Assembly: GCF_020907245.1 (NCBI RefSeq)
Contig: NZ_JAJJWH010000013.1
Span: forward strand, 1-64,000
DNA: 64,000 nt
Reading direction: 5' to 3'
Origin: Pontibacter harenae
GTDB taxonomy: Bacteria; Bacteroidota; Bacteroidia; Cytophagales; Hymenobacteraceae
A program made the position numbers and the translations under genes. The notes below the pieces were generated by a model. That model did no database searches. It saw only the letters and a program-made list of their open reading frames with translations, and was not told the origin of the DNA. Shown piece by piece: positions 53,253-62,582 of this stretch; position 1 is the first letter of the stretch, and the number at the start of each line of letters is the position of its first letter.

Positions 53253-53687
53253 TCAAAGCAGGTTATACTGTGTAACAGTCAGGGAATTCAGGTACTTTTT
53301 TATTCTTTCATGCTTCTCGGTGTTCTCATACCATTCCACTTCGTTTAGTGGCAGAAAATCACCCAACATATCTCTTACTTCATTTAGTAGCGCATCTCCT
53401 TTCTTTGTTCTGAACTCTGGGTTTTTATAGAAGGCGCTTATATACTGCACTTTTACTAAACCATTTTGGGTAATGGCCAGCTCTTTTACCTCCACTGTAA
53501 GCTCCGAAGATTTATCTCTTTCAGTTACAATCGTTTTATAGATTCCTGTATTTCCTTCTTCTAAAGCAGCTACACATTGCGATCTTACATCTTTTAGAGC
53601 CTGCCGCAACCGTCGCTTAGGCTTGATATGGAAGCCATATACATACCCCAAAACAAAGGCGAGCATAAATGTTAAAAAAATTGCCAT
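53253..53687 (-). CDS. membrane-anchored TelA-operon protein, function unknown
   Basis: A 144-residue protein with one N-terminal membrane helix (AIFLTFMLAFVLGYVYGF, about residues 2-20), a basic patch (KPKRRLRQALKDVR) and a C-terminal soluble part with beta-strand-like segments (KTIVTERDKSSELTVEVKEL, LVKVQYISAFY) and a helical end. No family is recognised. It is the first gene of the TelA operon, and its stop lies 12 bases before the telA ATG. It may recruit the cytosolic TelA proteins to the membrane, an inference from order and topology. Confidence 0.7.
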   Translation of the reverse strand: MAIFLTFMLAFVLGYVYGFHIKPKRRLRQALKDVRSQCVAALEEGNTGIYKTIVTERDKSSELTVEVKELAITQNGLVKVQYISAFYKNPEFRTKKGDALLNEVRDMLGDFLPLNEVEWYENTEKHERIKKYLNSLTVTQYNLL

Positions 53688-54290
53688 AGCTTTTATTCTT
53701 ACTTTTTTATACCAACAATACTTATACTATGTCATACGCAGAACTTAAATGACTGACTAAACCCTTCTGCCAAGTATAAAACGCGACAAAGCGGACGAAC
53801 TTATACATCAAAAATCGAAATTAACTTTCTGATGCTGTAGCTGTTTCGCTAGTTTAAGCCCTTGCCATCAAATTACTAACGTATGCTTTGGTATAAACTA
53901 AGCAAAAACTACGCCTACGGTTTACACAGGCCAAACTTCAAATCGAAAATCCCCTGCTTCTACAGCGCAACTACCTCCTTTTCATGCCTTCAGCATAGTT
54001 TTTCATAATATACTTCATTTTGAATTTAAACTAAAGTATAAGCACACTTTTCTTATACATGCAGCAAGCCATAAGCCTAAAACTGTTTCAGCGAAAGCTT
54101 AACCACCCTTCAACCAAGTTTCTTAACAGAATGACAGTTGGTTTTATGCAATAGTTAGAACGGGCCGCTCCTACCCCAACGCCCATTTATTGGTTCATCA
54201 ATGGCAAAAGAGCATGCTGTACATGTGGCACATTAAATACTTCTAACTTTTTAACTTTCTAACTCCCACACTCCTAAACTCTTCAACTCT
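53688..54290. other. 600-base intergenic region, largely featureless
   Basis: Lies upstream of the TelA operon and downstream of the metallophosphoesterase gene. It must hold the TelA operon promoter, but I find no TAnnTTTG element close to 53687. The last 50 bases form the pyrimidine-rich periodic tract described at 54243-54296. No RNA gene or supported ORF. Confidence 0.5.
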
Positions 54291-54296
54291 CTAACT
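54243..54296. repeat. periodic YTAACT low-complexity tract
   Basis: CTAACT, TTAACT, CTAACT, CTAAACT, TCAACT and CTAACT follow each other every 8-9 bases (one gap of 15). The last copy overlaps the stop codon of the metallophosphoesterase gene. On the minus strand it reads AGTTAGA-like units. It looks like a simple-sequence element at a transcript end. Confidence 0.5.
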
Positions 54297-55541
54297 TCTT
54301 CTAAGTTCCAGCACCGTTATTTCTGGCCAAATACCTACTCTGCCAGAAAAGCCAATAAAGCCGAAGCCACGGTTTATGTACAGCGATTTCCCGTTTTCCT
54401 GTGCCAGACCTGCCCAATGTTCATAGCGGTACTGCACAGGGCTCCATTTAAAGAGAGGCGTTTCCACACCGAACTGCATGCCGTGCGTGTGGCCAGAAAG
54501 CGTCAGGTGTATGTGTGTTGGGTGGTCTTTCACGATTAGCTGCCAATGCGAGGGGTCGTGCGACAGCAGTATTTTGAAGGCATTTTCTTCAACGCCCTGT
54601 AGCGCTTTGTCTAGATCGCCTCGCTCTATAAAGCCCCTGCCCCAGTTCTCTACTCCAAGCAGCGCCAGGTATTGTCCATCTTTTTCAATTCTAACGTGCT
54701 CGTCCAGCAGCAAGCGGTAATCCATATCTGCATGGTGCTGCTTTAAGCGCTGCATATTGGCCTCGCGCGCTTCATCATTCTCCCAATTGGCATACATGCC
54801 GTAATCATGGTTACCTAATATAGAAAACTGGCCGTAAGGAGCTTTAATTTGACCGAAGTTGTCCTTGTAAGGCACAAGCTCAGAAGCATGATCGTTTACA
54901 ATATCACCTGTAAAAACATATAAGTCTGACTTTTGTGCTTTTGCCAGTTCTATACCGCGCTGCACGGCTTCTTCATCATCAAAACTTCCTGAGTGTACAT
55001 CCGAAAGCTGCGTTATAGTGAAGCCATCAAACGCCTCAGGCAAATCATCAAAGTATAACACCTGGCGGTGCACACGATAGTCGTACTTCCCTTTTGTAAC
55101 ACCGTACAAAAAAGATAAGAAAGGAATACCTGCCATAAAAAGGCCGACCTGGCTTACAAACTTTCGACGGTGTGGCAGCAAAGTTCTATCTCCGTTTCCG
55201 TCTTTCCCCTTACCACTGAAAAAGCGAAAAGCAGCTACTCCTACACGGTAAATATCCTCAGCAAACAGTACCAGCATAAACACCAGTTTAGTCACAAAAA
55301 GCGTCAGGAAGGCATTTATGAACCACTGCACCAAAGGAGTTGTTTTGTCTTCGGAGAACCGTACATAAATGGAGTAGCCAAAGCCGATTATAAAAGCTAT
55401 AAAGAAAACCCAGTACAACAAACGCACTGTTTTTCTCAGTCCTTTCGATTTCCAAGTTGATGTTAATTTCTTGACGCCCTGGTAAACATACCAGTCCATG
55501 AGGAGGGACAGAATCCCCAGAATAATTACTATACGAGACAT
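54291..55541 (-). CDS. membrane-bound metallophosphoesterase (YaeI-like)
   Basis: A 416-residue calcineurin-like phosphoesterase. Three N-terminal membrane helices (roughly 1-17, 38-58, 80-105) precede a twin-arginine-like turn (HRRKFVSQVGLFMAG) and a further hydrophobic segment. The catalytic domain has ITQLSDVHSGSFDD, FTGDIVNDH, ILGNHDYG and LTLSGHTHGMQFG, the full set of two-metal ligands. Homologues act on lipids or nucleotides at the membrane, for example UDP-2,3-diacylglucosamine hydrolases of the LpxH/LpxG kind or YkuE; the substrate here is not known. The catalytic domain should lie outside the cytoplasm. It is monocistronic. Confidence 0.92.
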   Translation of the reverse strand: MSRIVIILGILSLLMDWYVYQGVKKLTSTWKSKGLRKTVRLLYWVFFIAFIIGFGYSIYVRFSEDKTTPLVQWFINAFLTLFVTKLVFMLVLFAEDIYRVGVAAFRFFSGKGKDGNGDRTLLPHRRKFVSQVGLFMAGIPFLSFLYGVTKGKYDYRVHRQVLYFDDLPEAFDGFTITQLSDVHSGSFDDEEAVQRGIELAKAQKSDLYVFTGDIVNDHASELVPYKDNFGQIKAPYGQFSILGNHDYGMYANWENDEAREANMQRLKQHHADMDYRLLLDEHVRIEKDGQYLALLGVENWGRGFIERGDLDKALQGVEENAFKILLSHDPSHWQLIVKDHPTHIHLTLSGHTHGMQFGVETPLFKWSPVQYRYEHWAGLAQENGKSLYINRGFGFIGFSGRVGIWPEITVLELRRS

Positions 55542-55685
55542 GTTTTATTTTTCGTGTTCCTGCTCTCTTTTGGCCATCGCTTTACAAGCACAGCATATTA
55601 CCTAACGGCATAGCAGCAGGGTAAGATATAAAAGTACAGAAGTCCGCTAAATTTGGTTGAGAATTTATGACAGCTAATAAAATAT

Positions 55686-55728
55686 AAACCTCAACCAGGT
55701 TACTTTTAAAAGCACCTGATTGAGGTTT
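55686..55728 (-). terminator. terminator of the TonB-dependent receptor gene
   Basis: AAACCTCAACCAGGT (55686-55700) pairs with ACCTGATTGAGGTTT (55714-55728) with one mismatch. It lies about 35 bases after the receptor stop; the T-tract is interrupted (TATATTTTATT). Confidence 0.7.
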
Positions 55729-55760
55729 ACCAATACAAAACTGTTGTCTATTTTGCTTTA

Positions 55761-58547
55761 CTAGAATCTAAAAATAGTGTTTCTGCCTCCTACTTTACCA
55801 GCGAAGTTGCGGATGTTGTAGGTAAATGTAAGCATACCATAACGAGTCAGCACCACCGTTTGTGTATCTTCTATAATGTTTTCGCGGATGCTTCGGTAGG
55901 CGCTTAGGTTCTGGTCTAGCGCATCGTATACAGAAAGTTTTAGCTGCGCCCGATCATCTTTCATAAACAGGAAGGTAACTCCTCCGTTTAGCCTGCCATA
56001 GTCGTTCCGAAGCCCAGGGGCCACATTAGAGTTGTACCAGTAATCGAAAGAGGCTTCCCAAACAAGCTTCTTAGGTAACCTTATCACTATTTCAGATCTG
56101 GAAGTTTTGGTGTTAAACTTCAGGTTATCAAACACATCATTCTCGTATGTGCTGCGCTGGTACCTAAGCGAAAAGGTCTGGTTAAACTCAAACTTATCAT
56201 TGAGGTTCATCCTGGCCTCTACGGAAGGTTCTAAATTCCAGGTCTGGCTAAAACTACGGATGTCGTTGAACAGCACCAAGGTGCGTCGGTATTCACCCCA
56301 TAAACGACCACCAATAGAATATTGCCTATTATTATCGTACTTAAAGTCTTTCATAAAACCACCGCTGCTGTAAACCTGCCAGTTGCCATCTGTATTGACA
56401 GGTCTGGATGTCTGCACACCGTTTTCGTCTAGGGTGCGCTCGCGGGTAACAGCATCTTCTGTAATATCGCCACTCAAATACACGTCCCAGTTAAGCGATC
56501 GCTTGGTGTCGTATTTATAGTAATTGAGGCTTACAGAGTTTGAGATAGAAGGCCTTAACCCAGGGTTGCCGTAGTTGATAAACAAGGGGTTCGTATTATC
56601 CAATACAGGCTGCAGGTCAGAGGCATTCGGCTCTCTCATGTTTACATTGTAATTTAAATAGAGCCCTTTCCAATTAACGTTCAGCGTCGGGAAAACATAA
56701 AAGAAGTCCTGCTTTATCGTTGGGTTCTGCTGAAACTCATTCGTGATATCCAACGAGGTAAATCGTATACCTGGCTGCACTGTCACGTCTTTTATTTTCC
56801 ATTTGATGCCTGTAGTAAAGTAGTTACGCCAACCTGTGCGCCTTAGCTCATTCGATAAGCCTGGCACCAGTTGGTTATAATCATTTGTTTCTGGCTCAGC
56901 ATTATAAGTATAGAGCGCATCATTGTCGTTGAAGTATTCAGAATTGAGACGGAATACAGCACTTACAGTCTTCGAAATAGGCTCATTATACGAAACAGAA
57001 TTGCTGAACTTAGTGCTATACCTGTCGTTGTTTCGTAACTGATCCAGGAGCGTAGTATTGGGCTGTGGCCTGTAAAAAATATTCTCCGCAATGTTAAATT
57101 GATCTTGTAGCGTAGTGCTATAGTCGTAGTTTCCATAGTAGTTAAGGCTTCTGCCCTTCTTCCTGAAGTTTCGGCTCAACGACAACCTGTTGCCTATTGT
57201 AAGAGTGTTATTACTATACCTTTGCCTGTTGTTACTTTCGTTTAAAAGTTCGCCGTAGTCTTCGTATGTGTTTGTATAAGCATTTTGGTTTGCTCTGCTA
57301 TCGGTAATCGTCACCGACGGAGTATAACTTAGGTCGGTTAAAGAATCTACTTTCCAATCTAACTTACCACCAATTCTGTGGCTGTTGTTCTTACTGAACT
57401 GGTTTCTGAGCCTACGAGAGGTAATAGTATCCTGCCCTACCAACTGGCTAGAGTTCACGATTTGGTTCAGGTCGGAATCTATGCCTCCATAAAAATACTG
57501 CAGGTTCAGTTTTATACCGTTTTTAAACACCGTATTAAAGTTACCGCCCGCACCAGATGATTGTTGAATGCCCTGCCCAGTACCTCCGAAAGAGATGCCG
57601 TTCAAAGCAAAGCCGCCGTCACGCATCACCATCATCGAGTTAAATCCGCTTCTATCAAATCCACCTATTCTGGAAATCTCCTCAAAGCCAAAGCCTGGCT
57701 GGTTCAGGTTATTTGAGTAGCCGAGCACGCTCAGCTGCATGGTATCGCGGAACATGTTCAGAATACCGCCGCCCTCATAGCGTTCATCTGTACCAGCCCC
57801 TCCATAAACTTTCCCAAACATGCCTTTCTTAACACCTTTCTTAAACTTTAGATTGATGACCTGCGGAATCTCTGATGCTGGCATGTCAGGATCGCGGCGC
57901 AGGGCCTCTGGGTCGTTCATCACCTGTACCTTCTCAATCACGTTGGCTGGTAGGTTGCGGCTGGCAATTTTTGGGTCGCTCCCAAAGAATTCTTTACCAT
58001 CCACCATTATTTTACTCACCGCTTTTCCGTTTACCCTGATGTTACCAGAGCCGTCAACACTTACTCCTGGCAACTTTTTCAACAAGTCCTCTACCAATGC
58101 TGTTGGCAAGGTTTTGAAAGAAGCCGCATTAAATTCCACCGTATCATTTCGCACCAGTATAGGCGGAGTTTCAGCCACAATCAGCACCTCGCTCAGCAGG
58201 TTCGTAGAGGTCTCCATACCTATTTCTCCTAATTGGAGGGTAGGCTGCTCCGTTGTAAGGGTAAACTCTTTTTTGTACACGCCATAACCCATCATGGTAA
58301 TAATTACACGCAGGCGCTTTTCCTGCGGCAGGTTCGGGATCTTAAACATACCGTCGTCGTCACTCATCCTGAACGTAACCAAAGTAGTGTCCTGGGCAGT
58401 GTACACCGAAACCGTAGCGTAAGGCAAAGGATCCTTTTTTTCTTTGTCTATTACCTTACCGCCCAACTCACCTTTACTCTGAGCATGGGAAACTGCAGGA
58501 AATAAAACAAGAACCAGGAAAAGTAGAAAAGGCAGAAGATGCTTCAT
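55761..58547 (-). CDS. TonB-dependent outer-membrane receptor-like protein
   Basis: A 928-residue outer-membrane beta-barrel with a Sec signal (LPFLLFLVLVLFPAVSHAQ), an N-terminal CarboxypepD_reg domain (GELGGKVIDKEKKDPLPYATVSVY), a plug domain (ALVEDLLKKLPGVSVDGSGN, AVSKIMVDGKEFFGSDPKI) and a large barrel of the OMP_b-brl_3 type to the C-terminal Phe (GGRNTIFRF). The sequence is rich in aromatic and Asn residues, as is typical of extracellular loops. No SusD partner gene adjoins, so it is not a SusCD glycan-uptake pair; this family (TonB-dependent or stand-alone barrel) often has unknown ligands. The gene is monocistronic, with its own terminator. Confidence 0.92.
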   Translation of the reverse strand: MKHLLPFLLFLVLVLFPAVSHAQSKGELGGKVIDKEKKDPLPYATVSVYTAQDTTLVTFRMSDDDGMFKIPNLPQEKRLRVIITMMGYGVYKKEFTLTTEQPTLQLGEIGMETSTNLLSEVLIVAETPPILVRNDTVEFNAASFKTLPTALVEDLLKKLPGVSVDGSGNIRVNGKAVSKIMVDGKEFFGSDPKIASRNLPANVIEKVQVMNDPEALRRDPDMPASEIPQVINLKFKKGVKKGMFGKVYGGAGTDERYEGGGILNMFRDTMQLSVLGYSNNLNQPGFGFEEISRIGGFDRSGFNSMMVMRDGGFALNGISFGGTGQGIQQSSGAGGNFNTVFKNGIKLNLQYFYGGIDSDLNQIVNSSQLVGQDTITSRRLRNQFSKNNSHRIGGKLDWKVDSLTDLSYTPSVTITDSRANQNAYTNTYEDYGELLNESNNRQRYSNNTLTIGNRLSLSRNFRKKGRSLNYYGNYDYSTTLQDQFNIAENIFYRPQPNTTLLDQLRNNDRYSTKFSNSVSYNEPISKTVSAVFRLNSEYFNDNDALYTYNAEPETNDYNQLVPGLSNELRRTGWRNYFTTGIKWKIKDVTVQPGIRFTSLDITNEFQQNPTIKQDFFYVFPTLNVNWKGLYLNYNVNMREPNASDLQPVLDNTNPLFINYGNPGLRPSISNSVSLNYYKYDTKRSLNWDVYLSGDITEDAVTRERTLDENGVQTSRPVNTDGNWQVYSSGGFMKDFKYDNNRQYSIGGRLWGEYRRTLVLFNDIRSFSQTWNLEPSVEARMNLNDKFEFNQTFSLRYQRSTYENDVFDNLKFNTKTSRSEIVIRLPKKLVWEASFDYWYNSNVAPGLRNDYGRLNGGVTFLFMKDDRAQLKLSVYDALDQNLSAYRSIRENIIEDTQTVVLTRYGMLTFTYNIRNFAGKVGGRNTIFRF

Positions 58548-59046
58548 AGATGAGTTTGTTTTCCTACAGTAGCAGGCGCTGAAACATATGTTTTTATTAA
58601 TTATTCAATAATAATGAAAAACATGCATTTTATAACTAAGCCTTTAATCACTTTAACTTTTATTTAACGTTTAGACACTAAATAGTAGCGTGAGCATAGT
58701 TTTACAATGAGGGAACATTAATCAAATGAATGCCATAGACTTATAAAAAGCTTTGAGGCACCAAGTTTTGTAGTGTTCCTTCTCCAAAGCTTGAGGCTTA
58801 ACCAATTTCTACTTGCTGCTGTACATTTGAGCTGTCAAACAAAACTCCAGTTTATAGATGAACACAAATAGCAGTAGCCCTCCCACTAAGGCATGGCAAA
58901 AAGAGGAGATGTTGTGAGATAAAAAACCGATTTCAGAACGGAGCTAAAAGCGTTTTGTATTAGCTTTCCTCTGCAATCTTCCTTAAATTGATTTCACTTT
59001 AAACAGCATATCAATTAGCCCTTTTTCTTTAAGCAACTTCTGATAA
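58548..59046. other. divergent intergenic region, nothing firm recognised
   Basis: About 500 bases between the TonB-dependent receptor gene (minus) and the ThuA-type lipoprotein gene (plus). The related segments AAGCTTTGAGGC (near 58748) and AAAGCTTGAGGCTT (near 58785) form an imperfect direct repeat. No strong promoter element or RNA gene is seen. Confidence 0.45.
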
Positions 59047-62000
59047 ATGACACCCCTACTACGCTCTAACAAAATCATTTATTTTTTCTCATTATTGCTA
59101 CTTGTTTTATTCTCTAACTGCTCTGGCAACAAAGAAAACCGCATCCTTATTTTCACTGGCAACGGATCGGATGAACAAACAACAGCTGAAGGTGTGAAAG
59201 CACTCGCAACTTACGCCAAAGAAAGTAGCATTAAGTTCGACACCACCAGCAATGCTAACTACTTTACAGAAGACTCGCTGAAGCAATACGGAGCTATCGT
59301 GTTTCTGAACACCTCACAAGATGTACTGGACACCCGACAGCAGAATGAATTTGAACGTTATGTGCAGGCAGGCGGTGGCTTTGTAGGTGTGCATGCAGCG
59401 GCTTCGTCGCAATACCAGTGGCCTTGGTACAACCAAATGCTTGGGGCCAAACCTGCAAAAGAAGCAAGCAAAGAACGTACGCCTATACAGCAGAAACTTC
59501 AGACCATTATTAACGGCAACGTGACCGATACTTGGTCACAAACAGATGTTATAATTCCTTTTGAAGCCCATGCCAGCAACATAGAAGTAATGGCAACAAA
59601 TGAGCAAAAGCAGCCTGTGTCTTGGATGCGGGAGTACGACGGCGGACGCATGTTTTACACCTCTGCTGGTGGCACAACAGAAAGCTATCAGAACAAAGCA
59701 TTTATGGCACACCTGATGGGTGGTGTGAAATATGCGCTGGAAGGACACGCGCTTAACTACAAGAAAGTCCGTACCGAACAGGTGCCTGAAGATAACAGAT
59801 TCCTGCAAGTAAAGCTGGATTCTTACCTGCATGAGCCAATAGAGATGGAGGTGCTAAACGATGGGCGGGTGCTGTTTATAGAGCGATTAGGAAATGTGAA
59901 GTTATATGACCCTCAGAATCGCGCCACCAAAGTAATTGCCACACTGGACGTACATACTGAAGGTAACTACGAAGATGGACTGCTTGGCCTGGAGTTAGAC
60001 CCGAGCTTCCACAAAAATGGCTACATCTACCTCTACTACTCCCCTGTGGGCAATAATCCTGTACAAAATCTTTCAAGGTTCAGATTGCTAGGCGATAGCC
60101 TGATCATGCGTTCAGAGAAAGTGGTATTGCAGGTGCCAGTGCAGCGCGAAACCTGCTGCCATTCTGCTGGAAACGTTTACTTTGGCCCCGATGGCTTCCT
60201 ATACCTATCAACAGGCGACAACACCAGCTCTAAAGAATCGGATGGTTTTACGCCGATAGATGAACGACCAGAACGTGGCCCCTTCGATGCCCAGAAGTCG
60301 TCGGGCAACACACACGACCTGCGCGGTAAAATACTGCGCATACAAGTAGAGCCTGATGGCACTTACACCATACCTCCTGGCAACCTCTTCCCGAAAGATG
60401 GCTCGCAAGGCAGACCTGAAATATATGTGATGGGTGCCCGAAACCCGTACCGCATCACCGTAGACAAACGCGGCTTTTTATACTGGGGCGATGTGGGCCC
60501 TGACGGTGGCGAGGCAAATGCCCGCGGCCCGAAAAGCCAGGACGAGTGGAACCAAGCCAGAACACCAGGCAACTATGGATGGCCCTATTTTGTAGGCGAT
60601 AACAAAGCCTACGCAGACTTTAACTTCGCCACCAACGAAATTGGCCCTCGCTTCGATCCGAACAGGCCTTTGAACGATTCACCTAATAATTACGGCTCTA
60701 AGGTGCTGCCCCCTGCCCGTAAAGCCATGATTTGGTACCCATACGAGGCTTCTGAGGAGTTTCCGATGCTTGGTACTGGCTCCCGCTCTTCTATGGCTGG
60801 ACCTTTCTACTACCTGAACGATTACCACAAAACGCGCTACAGGTTCCCGAAGTACTACAACAATAAAATGTTCATTTATGAGTGGGCCCGCGACTGGATA
60901 AAAGTACTCTCGTTTGATGAAGAAGGTAACTTGCAGAAAATAGAGCCTTTCTTGGCTTCTCAGCAATTCTCGCACCCAATCGACGTTAAGTTTGGACCAG
61001 ACGGTGCCATGTATGTACTGCAGTATGGCGCAAACTATTTTTCACGTAATCCTGATGCAGAGCTCATTCGCATTGAATATGCAGAAGGTAACCGACAGCC
61101 TGTAGCCATAGCCAGTGCTACAAAAACAGTAGGAGCCGCTCCTTTTAAAGTACAACTTTCAGCCAAAGAATCTTTCGATTATGATAAAGAAGACGAGCTG
61201 CAGTATAAATGGGAATCTGGTGCAGGAGAAGAATCTTCAGAAGCAACCCCTACTTTCACTTACACTAAACCAGGTGTTTACCGCCCAAAGCTTACAGTTA
61301 CAGACAAGGAAGGCGATAAAGCCACAACAGAACTGGAGATAAAAGTAGGTAATGAGGTACCACAAGTAGCTATCGAACTGGCTGGTAACAAGACCTTTTA
61401 CTCCGATAACAGAATCTTGACCTATAAGGTGAAGGTGCAAGATAAGGAAGATGGCAACTTAAACAGCGGCATAGCGCCAGCACAAGTAAGGTTTGCCATT
61501 GATTATCTTTCCGAAGGAAAAGACCTTGCCCTGCTACAGTCAAACAGCCAGTCAGCGGAGGGTGTATCGGTAGCACACCTGAAAGGCAAAAGCCTTATCG
61601 CTAACAGCGACTGTAAATCCTGCCACGCTATGGATAAAAAATCTATAGGCCCAAGTTATATAGCAGTGGCAGAGCGCTACAAAAACGATAAAAACGCTAC
61701 ACCTTTTCTGTCTAAAAAAATTATTAAAGGCGGCAATGGCAACTGGGGACAAACCATGATGGCAGCGCATCCGCAGCATACAGAAGCGGAAACAGCCGAA
61801 ATGGTGAAATATATCCTGTCTTTAGCAGTTGGAGCCAAAGCAGGCTTGCCGCTTACAGGTTCTTATACCTTGACCAATCATGTTGGCGGAAGTGAGACGG
61901 GTTCTTATATTGTTTCGGCAAGCTACACCGATAAAGGAGATGAAGTGACTGGCCCTTTAACTGGCCGCCAGACACTCATACTGCGCCACCCCAAAGTACA

Positions 62001-62373
62001 GGCCGAAGACATCGATACTTTTAGAAACGTGGCTCAACAAAGCCCACATGGCGAAGGCCCTACGTTTGTTACCAGCATCAAAGATGGTTCTTACATCGCT
62101 TTCCAAAATATCGACTTGTCAGGAATAGAACAGCTAACATTTAACTTGGCAGCAGGCAGAGGCGGCACTATTGAAATTCGTTCAGGCTCCCCAACAGGCA
62201 AAGTAGTAGGTTCGGCTACAGTTACTCCCTCAGAAGATGGCAACTCCTGGCGAACTGTCAGCACCAACATAACTGGTGGGGCTGGCATGCAGGATCTGTA
62301 CTTTGTGTTCCGAAATCAACAGGCAAAAGACCAGTCTCTGATGAACCTGGACTGGATTTACTTCGGAAATTGA
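59047..62373 (+). CDS. ThuA / sugar dehydrogenase / PKD / cytochrome c / carbohydrate-binding lipoprotein
   Basis: A 1108-residue multidomain surface lipoprotein. The signal ends LFSNC. Residues about 30-240 form a ThuA-like domain (trehalose-utilisation type). Residues about 250-660 are a PQQ-dependent glucose/sorbosone dehydrogenase-like beta-propeller (DGRVLFIERLGNVKLYD, LLGLELDPSFHKNGYIYLYYS, DGFLYLSTGDN, VMGARNPYRITVD). Residues about 690-775 are a PKD domain (YKWESGAGEESSEATPTFTY). Residues about 845-940 are a class I cytochrome c with CKSCH (Cys856, Cys859, His860) and a likely Met ligand. The C-terminal 130 residues form a CBM6-like carbohydrate-binding domain. It probably oxidises sugars and passes electrons through the attached haem; inferred from the domains. 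Such fusions are known in Bacteroidota and planctomycetes but few are characterised. Confidence 0.93.
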   Translation: MTPLLRSNKIIYFFSLLLLVLFSNCSGNKENRILIFTGNGSDEQTTAEGVKALATYAKESSIKFDTTSNANYFTEDSLKQYGAIVFLNTSQDVLDTRQQNEFERYVQAGGGFVGVHAAASSQYQWPWYNQMLGAKPAKEASKERTPIQQKLQTIINGNVTDTWSQTDVIIPFEAHASNIEVMATNEQKQPVSWMREYDGGRMFYTSAGGTTESYQNKAFMAHLMGGVKYALEGHALNYKKVRTEQVPEDNRFLQVKLDSYLHEPIEMEVLNDGRVLFIERLGNVKLYDPQNRATKVIATLDVHTEGNYEDGLLGLELDPSFHKNGYIYLYYSPVGNNPVQNLSRFRLLGDSLIMRSEKVVLQVPVQRETCCHSAGNVYFGPDGFLYLSTGDNTSSKESDGFTPIDERPERGPFDAQKSSGNTHDLRGKILRIQVEPDGTYTIPPGNLFPKDGSQGRPEIYVMGARNPYRITVDKRGFLYWGDVGPDGGEANARGPKSQDEWNQARTPGNYGWPYFVGDNKAYADFNFATNEIGPRFDPNRPLNDSPNNYGSKVLPPARKAMIWYPYEASEEFPMLGTGSRSSMAGPFYYLNDYHKTRYRFPKYYNNKMFIYEWARDWIKVLSFDEEGNLQKIEPFLASQQFSHPIDVKFGPDGAMYVLQYGANYFSRNPDAELIRIEYAEGNRQPVAIASATKTVGAAPFKVQLSAKESFDYDKEDELQYKWESGAGEESSEATPTFTYTKPGVYRPKLTVTDKEGDKATTELEIKVGNEVPQVAIELAGNKTFYSDNRILTYKVKVQDKEDGNLNSGIAPAQVRFAIDYLSEGKDLALLQSNSQSAEGVSVAHLKGKSLIANSDCKSCHAMDKKSIGPSYIAVAERYKNDKNATPFLSKKIIKGGNGNWGQTMMAAHPQHTEAETAEMVKYILSLAVGAKAGLPLTGSYTLTNHVGGSETGSYIVSASYTDKGDEVTGPLTGRQTLILRHPKVQAEDIDTFRNVAQQSPHGEGPTFVTSIKDGSYIAFQNIDLSGIEQLTFNLAAGRGGTIEIRSGSPTGKVVGSATVTPSEDGNSWRTVSTNITGGAGMQDLYFVFRNQQAKDQSLMNLDWIYFGN

Positions 62374-62495
62374 TGTATAACGTACCCTCTCGTATGATTA
62401 TTTTATAGCCTCTGGCCGATATTAATGTTATCGTTTCTCCAGTCCAAAGTCCTTAAGATGTAGACACGAGCAGGGACGCTCGCGGCAGCAGGCAA

Positions 62496-62553
62496 AAGCA
62501 AAAGCGCTTCAGGTGCGCGAACATGGTTCGTCGCACCTGAAGCGCTTTTGCTT
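62496..62553. terminator. very long perfect bidirectional terminator hairpin
   Basis: AAGCAAAAGCGCTTCAGGTGCG (62496-62517) pairs perfectly over 22 bp with CGCACCTGAAGCGCTTTTGC and TT (62532-62553). An inner CGAAC/GTTCG pair around ATG extends it. It lies between the convergent ThuA-type and aldo-keto reductase genes. Confidence 0.85.
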
Positions 62554-62582
62554 ATATAGTTTATATTGTACTGCCTCTTAGC

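Noticed and set aside
53930-53965. tRNA-like TTCAAATC segment
   Set aside because: No cloverleaf can be formed around it; a chance match to the T-loop.
55761-58547. SusC of a polysaccharide utilisation locus
   Set aside because: No SusD partner gene on either side, and the barrel type is OMP_b-brl_3-like.
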